Assembly: GCA_037145635.1 (NCBI GenBank) | Contig: JBBCXB010000002.1 | Coordinates: 372,001-436,000 of the forward strand | Length of the DNA: 64,000 nt | Reading direction: 5' to 3' | Origin: JAATFS01 sp037145635 | GTDB taxonomy: Bacteria; Pseudomonadota; Gammaproteobacteria; Xanthomonadales; Xanthomonadaceae | In this document: piece after piece, positions 53,775 through 61,276 of the stretch | Numbering within the stretch: position 1 is the first letter of the stretch | How the letters are laid out: each line of letters begins with the position of its first letter | Notes under the pieces: generated by a model | What the model was told of the DNA's origin: nothing | Seen by the model: the letters and a program-made list of their open reading frames with translations, nothing else | Database searches by the model: none | Made by a program: the position numbers and the translations under genes

Positions 53775-55022
53775 ATGCCCCGTGTTTCCCGTGAGCCCCT
53801 GACCCGCAAATCGGTCGACGCTGCCAAGCCTTCCGGCAGGCCCTACCGCCTGCGCGATGCGACCGTGCCAGGCCTCGTGCTCCGAGTTTCCGCCACCGGC
53901 GCTAAGGCCTGGGCGATCGTCTGGGGCCGCGGTCAGGAACGGGCTTTCGCCGATTACCCGGTGACCACCCTGGAGGGTGCACGGGACCGCGCGCGCCGCC
54001 TGCTGGCCGAGGTGGCCGAGCATGGGGCGCCGCTGGCGGTGATCGAGGCCAGGCGGCCAGCCAGCGCCAAGCCGGCCACCCTGCGCGAGTTCGTAGAGGG
54101 TGACTACCGCCGATGGGTCCGGCACGAGTTGAAGCGAGGCGACGAGGCGGCCAATCGCATCCTCGCGGTGTTCGCCGGCATCGCCGACACCCCGCTCCCC
54201 TCCCTGGACCGCAAGGCCGTGGAGGCAGTCATCACGGAGCGCAGGCGGGGCACCGACTCCAAGAGCCAAGGAGCGAGCGCGGCCACCACCAATCGGGACC
54301 TGGCGGCCATCAAGGCTGCCCTGACGAAGGCGGTGGAATGGGGCGTCCTGTCGGTCCACCCACTGGAGCGCCTCAGGGCCTCCAAGGTGACCACCGGCGG
54401 CGTGGTGCGCTACCTATCCCCCGAGGAGCGCGCGCGGCTGCGTCAGGCGCTGGAGGGCCGCGAGGCGACCCGGCGGGCGGAGAGGGCCACCGGCAATGCG
54501 TGGCTGTCCGACAGAGGCAAGGAAACGCGCGCTGTGTGGCCAGAGGCGGGCTACACCGACTACCTCATGCCGATGGTGCTCCTGGCGATGAACACCGGCC
54601 TGCGCCGCGGCGAGCTGTTCGGCTTGACCTGGGGCGACGTGAACCTACCGGCCAAGCGGCTGACGGTGACGGCCAAGAGTGCCAAGTCCGGCAGGGTGCG
54701 GCACATCCCCCTCAACCAAGAGGCGTGCGCCGTGCTCGAGCGCTGGCAGGCTCAGAGCGCCGCGGCCGGCCTCGTGTTCCCCAACAGCGCCGGCGGGCGC
54801 TTCGACAACATCCAGACCAGCTGGGAGCGGCTGACCGCGGCAGCCAAGCTTGAGGCGTTCCGGTTCCATGACCTGCGGCACGACTTCGCGTCGCAGCTGG
54901 TGATGGCCGGGGTAGACCTCAACACCGTGCGCGAGCTGCTAGGGCACGCGGACATCAAGATGACCTTGCGGTATGCCCACCTGGCGCCCGACAAGCTGGC
55001 CGAGGCCGTGGCCAGGCTCTAA
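53775..55022 (+). CDS. int: Tyrosine integrase, P4-like with DUF4102 N-terminus
   Basis: 415 residues. The N-terminal DUF4102 arm-binding domain (D-A-T-V-P-G-L-V-L-R-V) is followed by a SAM-like core-binding domain and the catalytic domain with the full set R277, H365, R368, H391 and Y400 (Y in L-R-Y-A-H). It should insert the element at the tRNA-Val 3' end, and it lies directly inside attL. No frameshift or lost residue is seen, so it appears functional. Confidence 0.96.
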   Translation: MPRVSREPLTRKSVDAAKPSGRPYRLRDATVPGLVLRVSATGAKAWAIVWGRGQERAFADYPVTTLEGARDRARRLLAEVAEHGAPLAVIEARRPASAKPATLREFVEGDYRRWVRHELKRGDEAANRILAVFAGIADTPLPSLDRKAVEAVITERRRGTDSKSQGASAATTNRDLAAIKAALTKAVEWGVLSVHPLERLRASKVTTGGVVRYLSPEERARLRQALEGREATRRAERATGNAWLSDRGKETRAVWPEAGYTDYLMPMVLLAMNTGLRRGELFGLTWGDVNLPAKRLTVTAKSAKSGRVRHIPLNQEACAVLERWQAQSAAAGLVFPNSAGGRFDNIQTSWERLTAAAKLEAFRFHDLRHDFASQLVMAGVDLNTVRELLGHADIKMTLRYAHLAPDKLAEAVARL

Positions 55023-55145
55023 CCGGATCCAACCGCCAACGGCGGACGGACCGATAGCGGAATCCCGGTATAGCCGCGCGCTGAGGGGGTAACGTTTAGT
55101 GCCCCCCTTTCCATCTGCACCAACGGCGGAAATTCGGCTACAGGC

Positions 55146-55625
55146 TCACCTAGACCACGTGTGCCCTAGTAGATAACGAACATTGAACCTGTCGATCAGT
55201 TCTTCGATGAATTCGTCCGTCACAGGCCGTCCGTAGGCCTTCTCAATGGCAATCATGCCAATCAGGTGAAACAGCGCAGTCCTCTGCACGTTGAAGCGGT
55301 CGATTGCCGTTGAGTCCAACTCCAGTTTGGCGGAGAGCTCCTTAGCTTCTTTCGACCGTGGTTTCGCCTGTTCCAGCTCCGCAGAGTGGGCCTCGTGTAA
55401 AGCCTGCAGGATGGCCAGCGTCTCCAACGTGCTCGTGTAGTGCGCGTGGACCCTGCTTTCCAAGTTGCCTTTGCCCTCTGGCTCTCGCGGCCGAAACGAC
55501 TCTTCAAGCCTCTGGATGATTTCGGAGCTCACCGACCGGTTGGACGAATCAGCCTCCCCCTCCAGGCGACGAAACAGGTCGAGGGGCATACGCAGCTTGA
55601 ACTGGTGGAAGGCGGTGTCAGTCAT
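55146..55625 (-). CDS. Arc-like ribbon-helix-helix repressor
   Basis: 159 residues from the ATG at 55625. The N-terminal 45 residues are an Arc-type RHH domain: F-K-L-R-M-P-L-D-L-F-R-R-L-E-G-E-A, then N-R-S-V-S-S-E-I-I-Q-R-L-E-E-S. The remaining 110 residues are a helical domain of unknown family. It is the only gene of the left half on the minus strand and diverges from the AlpA-like gene over three palindromic sites. It is the likely lysogeny-type repressor of the element. Confidence 0.83.
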   Translation of the reverse strand: MTDTAFHQFKLRMPLDLFRRLEGEADSSNRSVSSEIIQRLEESFRPREPEGKGNLESRVHAHYTSTLETLAILQALHEAHSAELEQAKPRSKEAKELSAKLELDSTAIDRFNVQRTALFHLIGMIAIEKAYGRPVTDEFIEELIDRFNVRYLLGHTWSR

Positions 55626-55636
55626 GGAGCGATTAT

Positions 55637-55704
55637 GGACCAATATTGTCCTTGACAGCCACGGACAACAATGGTCCACTCAACTCAACGGACAAATGTT
55701 GTCC
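55637..55704. promoter_or_regulatory. Three 15-bp GGAC-N7-GTCC operators and TTGACA promoter
   Basis: Sites at 55637-55651 (GGACCAATATTGTCC), 55663-55677 (GGACAACAATGGTCC) and 55690-55704 (GGACAAATGTTGTCC) are centred 26-27 bp apart, so they face the same side of DNA. A consensus -35 TTGACA at 55652-55657 lies between the first two and points to the AlpA-like gene. The minus-strand CATAAT beside site one could be the -10 of the repressor. Confidence 0.75.
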
Positions 55705-55732
55705 GTCCAACAGGGCATACAGAGGAACTCCC

Positions 55733-55939
55733 ATGGCAGAAGCCAATAGCAAGCTTAGCTACACCGTCGAGGAAGCGTTGGCGGCCACCGGCATGAGCCG
55801 TAATTCGTTCTACAACGTGATGAACAGTGGCGAGCTGATGACCTTCAAGGTTGGCAAGCGCCGGATGGTGTCGGCGCGCGCGCTGCAGCAGTACATCGAG
55901 GCGAAGGAGAGCGAGGCCGCCCGTAGGAGCCTGGCGTGA
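55733..55939 (+). CDS. Helix-turn-helix excisionase/AlpA-like protein
   Basis: 68 residues. It has the MerR/excisionase-type HTH: S-Y-T-V-E-E-A-L-A-A-T-G-M-S-R-N-S-F-Y, then N-S-G-E-L-M-T-F-K-V-G-K-R-R, the DNA-wing pattern of this group. AGAGGAA precedes the ATG. Such genes control excision or early expression in Gram-negative PICIs and P4-like elements. Its position across from the Arc-like repressor suggests the activating side of the switch. Confidence 0.82.
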   Translation: MAEANSKLSYTVEEALAATGMSRNSFYNVMNSGELMTFKVGKRRMVSARALQQYIEAKESEAARRSLA

Positions 55940-56133
55940 GCGGCGTAGCGCTGTCCTACCCGCCTGGCCGGGAGGTAGAGGCGATCGCGGAAGCACAGAG
56001 CCGGGTGCAGATGCTGGAGACGCGCGCGCGGGAGTACGCCGACGAGCCGGAGACCCTGGATTCAATAAACGAAACGTTGAACCGGGCCCGTGGCCGGCTG
56101 GAGCGCCTGACGGCGCCCTGGAGGCATCCATGA
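55936..56133 (+). CDS. Small coiled-coil protein of the element
   Basis: 65 residues, starting at a GTG overlapping the previous stop (GTGA). Nearly all helical, with regular L/A/E heptads (E-A-Q-S-R-V-Q-M-L-E-T-R-A-R-E-Y). Unknown function. Confidence 0.6.
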   Translation: MSGVALSYPPGREVEAIAEAQSRVQMLETRAREYADEPETLDSINETLNRARGRLERLTAPWRHP

Positions 56134-56215
56134 CCCCGAACGTAGAAACGGCCCGAGCGCGCCAACGCCCGAGCCGTCAAAACCCTGACCGACCCCTCTA
56201 AGGAACGACCAGACC

Positions 56216-56548
56216 ATGAGCACAACTGTACACCATCCCGAGCCCGAGGCAATCGGGCAAACCCAGGAGCTGCTGTCAGGTAATCCCTACAACAGCCGGC
56301 GGCCTACCCGGCTTGATCCGGTCGCTTGCGACTGCTGCGGCAAGCCGGCGGGCTACTTCGAGGTCTCGCGCTACGAGCGAGAGTTTCCGTTCGGCTCCCT
56401 GAAATGGGTCGTCTGCCGCGCATGCGGTGCAGAGGGCGGGCCCGCGGATTCGGAAGCGGTGACCCTGCTGATGATTGTGGAGCGCGCTGGACGCTTCGGC
56501 GAGCAGTGGCAGGACGCGGTGCGTTCAATGCTTGGGTGGCGCGCATGA
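56216..56548 (+). CDS. Zinc-ribbon-like protein of the element
   Basis: 110 residues. Two Cys pairs (C-D-C-C-G-K and C-R-A-C-G-A) about 30 residues apart suggest a zinc ribbon around residues 38-74, followed by a helical end. No family recognised. Its stop overlaps the next ATG (ATGA). Confidence 0.65.
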   Translation: MSTTVHHPEPEAIGQTQELLSGNPYNSRRPTRLDPVACDCCGKPAGYFEVSRYEREFPFGSLKWVVCRACGAEGGPADSEAVTLLMIVERAGRFGEQWQDAVRSMLGWRA

Positions 56549-56742
56549 GCGCCGTCCTGATCCCCTTCCCCGCCGGCAGGATCGTCCGTGGCACGTCTGA
56601 GCGCCCCGGCGACGCCCTGGCAGACCTTTTCCTCACCCCAGGCCAGGACAGCGCCCTGGAGCGGCTCGCACAGCTCGTGGCTGCGCGCGCCCGCCGCAAG
56701 CTGGGGCAGTCGCCGCAGGGCGGCCAGGTGGTGCGCCCATGA
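56545..56742 (+). CDS. Small hypothetical protein of the element
   Basis: 65 residues, begins in an ATGA overlap with the previous gene and ends in another with the next. Start I-P-F-P-A-G-R-I-V-R-G-T, then a helix with E-R-L-A-Q-L-V-A-A-R-A-R-R-K. No domain recognised. Confidence 0.58.
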   Translation: MSAVLIPFPAGRIVRGTSERPGDALADLFLTPGQDSALERLAQLVAARARRKLGQSPQGGQVVRP

Positions 56743-56990
56743 GCAAGGCCCGCTCCTTCAACGAGTTGTCCCAGGCTTTGGCCGCGGCTCTGCCTGATCT
56801 CGCCTACATGCCCAAGCACCGGGAAACGGCCGCCGAAGCATCGCGCGCGCTGCGCGACCTGAGCGGCTCTGTGGTGGTCGACGTGCTCCACCGCACCCAG
56901 GTGGGCGCCTGCATCCCATTCACCGTGCTCCCGAAGCACTACCACGGGAAGCGGGTCCGGATCGTCATTGACGAGGGCTCGGATGGATGA
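56739..56990 (+). CDS. Small hypothetical protein of the element
   Basis: 83 residues, coupled by ATGA to the gene before it and overlapping the next by eight bases. The N-half is helical; the C-half is a beta-type stretch (G-A-C-I-P-F-T-V-L-P-K-H-Y-H-G-K-R-V-R-I). No family recognised. Confidence 0.58.
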   Translation: MSKARSFNELSQALAAALPDLAYMPKHRETAAEASRALRDLSGSVVVDVLHRTQVGACIPFTVLPKHYHGKRVRIVIDEGSDG

Positions 56991-57420
56991 GCGGCAGTCG
57001 CGGCGGGAGAAGAAGCGGCGGGAGCGGAACACGGGGCGCAGTAGCACGCCCTACGCGCCCCCTGCGCCACATGTACGGCTGTACGCGTGGGAGCTCGAAT
57101 GCCCGGCCTATAGGACGCTAGATCCAGTGGCGCGCGCACTGCTGACCGAACTACGAGCGTTGTACCGGCCAGCCACGGGGAATGTGGTGTTTCTCAGCGT
57201 GCGCCAGGCGATGCAGCGCGTCGGAGTGACGCAACGGCCAGTGCAAAGCGCGTTCAAGGCATTGATCGAGCGCGGTTGGATCGAGGAAGCCGCAAGCGGC
57301 AGCTTCGACCAGAAGACAGGTACAGGTCGTGCCCGATCGTTCCTGCTCACCAACAACGGCCCGAGCCTAGGAGAGGAGGACGCGAAAAAGACCTACATGC
57401 GATGGCGGCCAGCAAACTGA
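56983..57420 (+). CDS. Winged-helix protein, candidate replication or control gene
   Basis: 145 residues from the ATG at 56983. A basic N-terminus (R-R-E-K-K-R-R-E-R) is followed by a winged-helix-like domain: L-S-V-R-Q-A-M-Q-R-V-G-V-T-Q-R-P-V-Q-S-A as recognition helix, then L-I-E-R-G-W-I-E-E as wing strand. It resembles phage and plasmid replication-type HTH proteins. The array of 17-bp palindromes starts 30 bases after its stop, so those could be its binding sites. Function inferred. Confidence 0.62.
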   Translation: MDERQSRREKKRRERNTGRSSTPYAPPAPHVRLYAWELECPAYRTLDPVARALLTELRALYRPATGNVVFLSVRQAMQRVGVTQRPVQSAFKALIERGWIEEAASGSFDQKTGTGRARSFLLTNNGPSLGEEDAKKTYMRWRPAN

Positions 57421-57450
57421 CCATACGGACCCGCATGTCAAAAAAACACG

Positions 57451-57597
57451 GTAGCGCCAGACGCTACCGCAGCGTAGCGCTAGGCACTACACCCCCACCA
57501 AGCTTTAACGGAATCCTAGCGAAACCGTAGCGCTAGACGCTACGAACATCCGTCCCGTTTTGTTTTTTGGCCTGAGAACCGTAGCGCCAGACGCTAC
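57451..57597. repeat. Four 17-bp palindromes, iteron- or operator-like
   Basis: Copies at 57451-57467 and 57581-57597 (both GTAGCGCCAGACGCTAC), 57527-57543 (GTAGCGCTAGACGCTAC) and 57474-57490 (GTAGCGCTAGGCACTAC). Start-to-start distances are 23, 53 and 54 bp. The region between is AT-richer, with a T-run at 57558-57568. It may be a replication origin of the excised element or an operator array; the spacing is too irregular for a CRISPR. Confidence 0.8.
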
Positions 57598-57680
57598 ACA
57601 GATAACTACTACCAAGCAGTGGCTACGAAGTGTGGCGTTTAACGAACGACGCACCGCCGCCACGCCCACAGGAGAAAACC

Positions 57681-57851
57681 TTGAGCACTCCGAAGATCGA
57701 GATCATTGAGGACCGCGAGGCCGGCGTATTCGTGGCCACCTCCCCTGACTATCCCGGCTTGGTGGTAGAGGCCCGGACAAGGGATGAGCTGATGGCAGAG
57801 GTTGACGTCGTGCTGGCTGACTTGGTTGCGGCACAGCGGGGTCAGCCATGA
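57681..57851 (+). CDS. HicB-like small protein, no HicA partner
   Basis: 56 residues from TTG at 57681, six bases after AGGAG. The core D-R-E-A-G-V-F-V-A-T-S-P-D-Y-P-G-L-V-V-E-A and A-R-T-R-D-E-L matches the HicB/DUF1902 partial RNase-H-like fold. No HicA toxin is adjacent and no DNA-binding tail is present. It may act as a stray antitoxin or anti-defence piece; that is open. Confidence 0.7.
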   Translation: MSTPKIEIIEDREAGVFVATSPDYPGLVVEARTRDELMAEVDVVLADLVAAQRGQP

Positions 57852-58129
57852 GCACAGAGGCATTGTCCTGGGCATTCGGCCAACGGGCGCCGAGTCCGGA
57901 ATCTAAGCTGCTGCTGGTACTGCTAGCAGACATTGCGGATCCCGAGGGATTGGTTCGCTCACCGAACCACGCCAGTTTGGCCGACGGCTGCTGCATGGAT
58001 GCGCTTGGCTGGCAGTGCGCAATAGCGGAGCTCTACTCCACCGGCCTGGCGATCGAGCACGTGGCCGGCATCAGCCTGCCCGTACCGCCGCCGGACTACG
58101 GGCGCACAGCCCCGAGGAGGCGAGCATGA
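57848..58129 (+). CDS. HTH-type replication-like protein of the element
   Basis: 93 residues in ATGA overlap with the HicB-like gene. S-K-L-L-L-V-L-L-A-D-I-A-D-P-E-G, S-P-N-H-A-S-L-A-D and I-A-E-L-Y-S-T-G-L-A-I follow the plan of the helix-turn-helix domain at the start of phage replication proteins (DnaD/HTH_36-like), but the rest is missing. Likely DNA-binding. Confidence 0.6.
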   Translation: MSTEALSWAFGQRAPSPESKLLLVLLADIADPEGLVRSPNHASLADGCCMDALGWQCAIAELYSTGLAIEHVAGISLPVPPPDYGRTAPRRRA

Positions 58130-58461
58130 GCACCAGCACGCACACAGCGGCTGACAGGGCTGCATGGCTGGACGCGGCCGCGCGCGCTGCGCTGATTGCG
58201 CACTTGCAGCGGACGGACGCCGGCGCGGCGCAACGTGAGGCGGTTGCCGGCCTGGACGTGAACACGGTGCTGCTGAGGCTGCCGCCTGCATCGCGGTCGA
58301 TCCTGGCCGCGGACAGCCTGCTGAGATTCGGATCGGTGGCGCATCGCGCGCTGGAGCCACAGCAGGCCACGTCCTGGCGCCGGGCACGCACACGAGCAGG
58401 GGCGCCCCGTGTTGACCGCAAAGCCCTGGCCAGCGGAGAGCGGGAGGCCGATTGGACATGA
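58126..58461 (+). CDS. Small hypothetical protein of the element
   Basis: 111 residues, ATGA overlap with the gene before. Ala- and Arg-rich helices, with a basic C-terminus (W-R-R-A-R-T-R-A-G). No family recognised. Confidence 0.55.
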   Translation: MSTSTHTAADRAAWLDAAARAALIAHLQRTDAGAAQREAVAGLDVNTVLLRLPPASRSILAADSLLRFGSVAHRALEPQQATSWRRARTRAGAPRVDRKALASGEREADWT

Positions 58462-58533
58462 ACTTCGCGCGCTGCTCTGGCGGCAGCTGGCGACCTACCT
58501 GGCATACATCCCCTTCCAACCGATAACTCACCG

Positions 58534-58725
58534 ATGACCGATAGCACCCTGAGAGCGGCGCTTACCAAGCGTGCACTCGCCAAGCAGCTGATGCGTGCCG
58601 GCAGCCCCAAGCGGGAGGCCGAGCAAGTGGCTTGCCGACTCAGCCAAGCCGAACGCTGGCGGAGGCTGCCACTACACACCCGCGCGGATATCGCGTGGAA
58701 ATGTCTGACCCCGAGGAAATCATGA
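58534..58725 (+). CDS. Small hypothetical protein of the element
   Basis: 63 residues, basic, helical (A-L-T-K-R-A-L-A-K-Q-L-M-R-A-G). Its stop overlaps the ATG of the next gene. No family recognised. Confidence 0.52.
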   Translation: MTDSTLRAALTKRALAKQLMRAGSPKREAEQVACRLSQAERWRRLPLHTRADIAWKCLTPRKS

Positions 58726-58994
58726 TGGACAAGATCGAGAAGCGAATCGATGCAGCGGCACGCGCCTTCAACGAGGCAGCGAGCGAGCTGGCTGAGGCCA
58801 TGCTGGCGCGCCTGGCCACCGACACGACTGGCATGGCTGCAAAAGTGCAGCAGGCGCTGAGCCAAGGCGAGCGGATGCTGATCGCCTTGGAGATGCACCC
58901 CGAGACGCCAGCAATCTGGTGGTCGACCATTGATGACTATCAGCACATGAGACGCATCATGACGATTCCCGGCGCCATGCCGTCGCGGCATTGA
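58722..58994 (+). CDS. Small hypothetical protein of the element
   Basis: 90 residues from ATG 58722 (ATGA overlap). Amphipathic helices (A-A-A-R-A-F-N-E-A-A-S-E-L-A-E-A), then W-W-S-T-I-D-D-Y-Q-H-M. Its stop is overlapped by the next start. No family recognised. Confidence 0.55.
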   Translation: MMDKIEKRIDAAARAFNEAASELAEAMLARLATDTTGMAAKVQQALSQGERMLIALEMHPETPAIWWSTIDDYQHMRRIMTIPGAMPSRH

Positions 58995-59233
58995 GCAACG
59001 CTATGCGTCCGCTGCCGCACGCCCAGGCGTTACCGTGCTGCGAGGCCTGCGGCACTCCGTTGGCTGGCTGCGATGTGGGCCGGCCGCGGAGGTTCTGCAG
59101 CGGCCGTTGTCGCGCGAAGGCGCATAGATCGCGCATCGCGATAACGTGGCTACACATGGCCGATGCCATGAATCAGGAGCTTGAGGGGGCGTTGAAAATC
59201 GATTGGTCGGACGAGGACCACCGTGTTGCGTAA
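58991..59233 (+). CDS. Small Cys-rich zinc-finger-like protein
   Basis: 80 residues if begun at the TTG overlapping the previous stop (TTGA), or 76 from the ATG at 59003. C-C-E-A-C-G-T-P-L and R-R-F-C-S-G-R-C-R-A-K-A-H-R form a treble-clef-like Cys pattern (CxxC, then CxxxC) found in small phage and chromosomal zinc proteins. Probably nucleic-acid-binding; unproven. Confidence 0.6.
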   Translation: MSNAMRPLPHAQALPCCEACGTPLAGCDVGRPRRFCSGRCRAKAHRSRIAITWLHMADAMNQELEGALKIDWSDEDHRVA

Positions 59234-59267
59234 CAAAACCCCCAATCCAGCGTAACGAAACTATAGG
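59229..59267 (+). promoter_or_regulatory. Candidate activated promoter of the capsid operon
   Basis: Direct repeats GCGTAACAAAAC (59229-59240) and GCGTAACGAAAC (59250-59261) are 21 bp apart, two helical turns, followed by TATAGG at 59262-59267. No -35 box stands at the right distance, as in promoters that need an activator. Confidence 0.5.
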
Positions 59268-59337
59268 AAGTGACGTGGCGCGGTGCTGCAATGGCGTTGA
59301 AGCGTCGATCCTCGGCGCCACACTCCAGGAGTCCGCT

Positions 59338-60507
59338 ATGCCAAAGCAAGACGAGGTCGAATCGATCAATGCCAGCCTCAAGCAGGTTGGAGTAAACCTC
59401 AGCGCGTACAGGGAGAGCACCGATCGGAGCCTCACCGAATTCGCCGGGCGAATTCAATCGGTCGAGCAGACGGTGGCCAAGGGTGGCGGCGTGTCCCAAC
59501 CGGCAGGCGCCGGTCCGAACATCGGCGCCACCGCGGTGCAGCAGATCACCGAGGATGGCAGCTACCGCGCTGCGGCCGAGCAGGCGTCACGCGGCATGAA
59601 GGTGAGCCGCTTCGATGCTCGGGTCAACGTGGATGGATCCATCCGTGCTGCCCTCACCAATGGCGGCAACGGCAATACCGGCGATACGGCCTACCCGACC
59701 TGGTCCGAGCGCCGCCCCGGCGTCTATGGCCCGGTGATCCCGGCACCCCGCCTGCTGGACGTGCTGCCCTCCCGCAAGACCAGCAGCGACGCCGTCGAGT
59801 ACATCAAGCTCAGCGTCACCGGCGACGCGGCCGAGCAGGAGCACGAGGGCGACCCGAAGGCAGAGTTGGACTTCGAGGGCGACCTGGAGACGGCCAGCAT
59901 CGTCACCGTGGCAGGCTGGACTACCGCGTCCAAGCAGGTGCTGGGCGACGCGGCCGGGCTGCAGGCTGCCATCAACCGCACCATCAACCTGAAGGTTCTC
60001 AGCCGACTGGAGAACCGCATCATCAATGGACCCGGCGGCCAGGGCAAAATCAACGGCCTGCTGAATCAGGCGCCCGTCTTCAATCCCACGATCGGTGTCA
60101 CGCCGGTGGATGTGATCGGCGAGGCGCTGACCTTGCTGAACACCAACGGATACCAGCCCAACCTGGTCGTCATCAACCCGCTGGACTTCTTCAAGTACAT
60201 CCAGATCGTCAAGAATGAGGAGACCGGCGAGTACCTGTTCGGCGACCCGACCAGCCCGCAGGGCGCGGTCATCTGGAACACCGTCGTCGTGCCGACCCCC
60301 GCCATGCCGAATGGTCGCGTGCTCGTGCTGGACACCTCGGTGACCACGGTGCTGGACCGCGAGCAGATGAGCATCGCGATCAGCAACAGCCACGCGGACT
60401 ACTTCATCCGCAACCTGGTGGCGATCCTGGGCGAGCTGCGCGCCGGCCTGGAGGTCATCGACACCAACGCGATGCTGCAGGTCACGATGACCCCGCAGGG
60501 CTCCTGA
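59338..60507 (+). CDS. HK97-type major capsid protein
   Basis: 389 residues. The N-terminal 90 residues are helical and charged, like a scaffolding delta domain. The capsid fold begins with the typical Y-P-T-W-S-E-R-R-P-G-V-Y-G-P and L-L-D-V-L-P segment, and continues with the W-T-T-A-S-K-Q-V-L-G-D spine helix and the V-I-N-P-L-D-F-F-K-Y-I domain. AGGAG precedes the ATG by six bases. No head protease, portal or scaffold gene is in the element, so processing would depend on a helper or be absent. Frame intact. Confidence 0.92.
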   Translation: MPKQDEVESINASLKQVGVNLSAYRESTDRSLTEFAGRIQSVEQTVAKGGGVSQPAGAGPNIGATAVQQITEDGSYRAAAEQASRGMKVSRFDARVNVDGSIRAALTNGGNGNTGDTAYPTWSERRPGVYGPVIPAPRLLDVLPSRKTSSDAVEYIKLSVTGDAAEQEHEGDPKAELDFEGDLETASIVTVAGWTTASKQVLGDAAGLQAAINRTINLKVLSRLENRIINGPGGQGKINGLLNQAPVFNPTIGVTPVDVIGEALTLLNTNGYQPNLVVINPLDFFKYIQIVKNEETGEYLFGDPTSPQGAVIWNTVVVPTPAMPNGRVLVLDTSVTTVLDREQMSIAISNSHADYFIRNLVAILGELRAGLEVIDTNAMLQVTMTPQGS

Positions 60508-60636
60508 GGCACCCCAGCCACCTGCGGGGGTCTCGGCGGCGGCCTCGGGGCCGTAGAGGCGACGGGTAGAAGTTACCCACAGGAAAGCTGAACGGCGACG
60601 GTCATCACGCCCGAAACTGAACGATCGGCCCCCCGT

Positions 60637-60665
60637 TCAGACCCAAGGGGGAGGGGTGGGTCTGA
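60637..60665 (+). other. Nine-pair hairpin between capsid and terminase genes
   Basis: TCAGACCCA (60637-60645) and TGGGTCTGA (60657-60665) are perfect inverted repeats around an 11-base purine loop. Without a T-run it is not a standard terminator. Its place in a 250-base non-coding gap before the small terminase makes a packaging (cos/pac) site thinkable. Confidence 0.45.
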
Positions 60666-60760
60666 TCTCTACCGCGTTGCGCCACCTAGACCGCCCGTTC
60701 CCCTAAATCGGCGCATCCACAATTGGAAATACGGGTCTAGATGGCCCAATGGAGGATCAG

Positions 60761-61162
60761 GTGGCGAAATCGCGCACCCCAACCAAGAAAGCCGCCGTCT
60801 CGGGCGCCAGCGTCAAGAATCCGAGCCGCTACAAGAACCGCAAGAGCCCGGCAAAGCCGCACCCGGTAGGCGCACCCTACGCGCACATGACGCCGGCGCA
60901 GGTCGAGGTCTGGAGCGAGTGTCAGCGCAACATGCCATGGCTCAATGCCGCCCATCGCATCCTGCTGAGACAGGTGTGCATCCTCGCCGCGAAGATGGAT
61001 ACGGCCAAGGGCCTGAGCGTTTCGGCAACGCATGCGCTCAGCGCCATGTTGTCCAAGCTGGGCGCAACGCCTGCCGATGAGTCGAAGGTCAACCACGAGT
61101 GGGAGCCGGTAGACCCTGATGAGGGCTTCTTCGCAGGCCCTCCCAATGGCAGGCTGAACTGA
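60761..61162 (+). CDS. Probable P27-type phage terminase small subunit
   Basis: 133 residues from GTG 60761, five bases after GGAGG; an ATG at 60749 is possible. A basic N-terminus (K-S-R-T-P-T-K-K) is followed by A-Q-V-E-V-W-S-E-C-Q-R-N-M-P-W-L, A-A-H-R-I-L-L-R-Q-V-C-I-L-A-A-K-M and L-S-A-M-L-S-K-L-G-A-T-P-A-D-E-S-K-V, the helical plan and C-terminal motif of P27-family small terminases. It would direct packaging of the element by a helper large terminase, as in PICIs. Confidence 0.75.
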   Translation: MAKSRTPTKKAAVSGASVKNPSRYKNRKSPAKPHPVGAPYAHMTPAQVEVWSECQRNMPWLNAAHRILLRQVCILAAKMDTAKGLSVSATHALSAMLSKLGATPADESKVNHEWEPVDPDEGFFAGPPNGRLN

Positions 61163-61276
61163 GGCTAGGGAGAGCCTCGCACGACCCTGTCCAACGGCCG
61201 CCGTAGCGCTGCCGTGGGGCATTCTCACCGCGCCACGCACCCTCCCCGCGGAGGCGATTGAAAAGGATCAGCAGCA

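Noticed and set aside
57451..57597. Palindromic repeats read as a CRISPR array
   Set aside because: Spacings of 6, 36 and 37 bases between 17-bp repeats are irregular, repeats are too short, and no cas gene is present.
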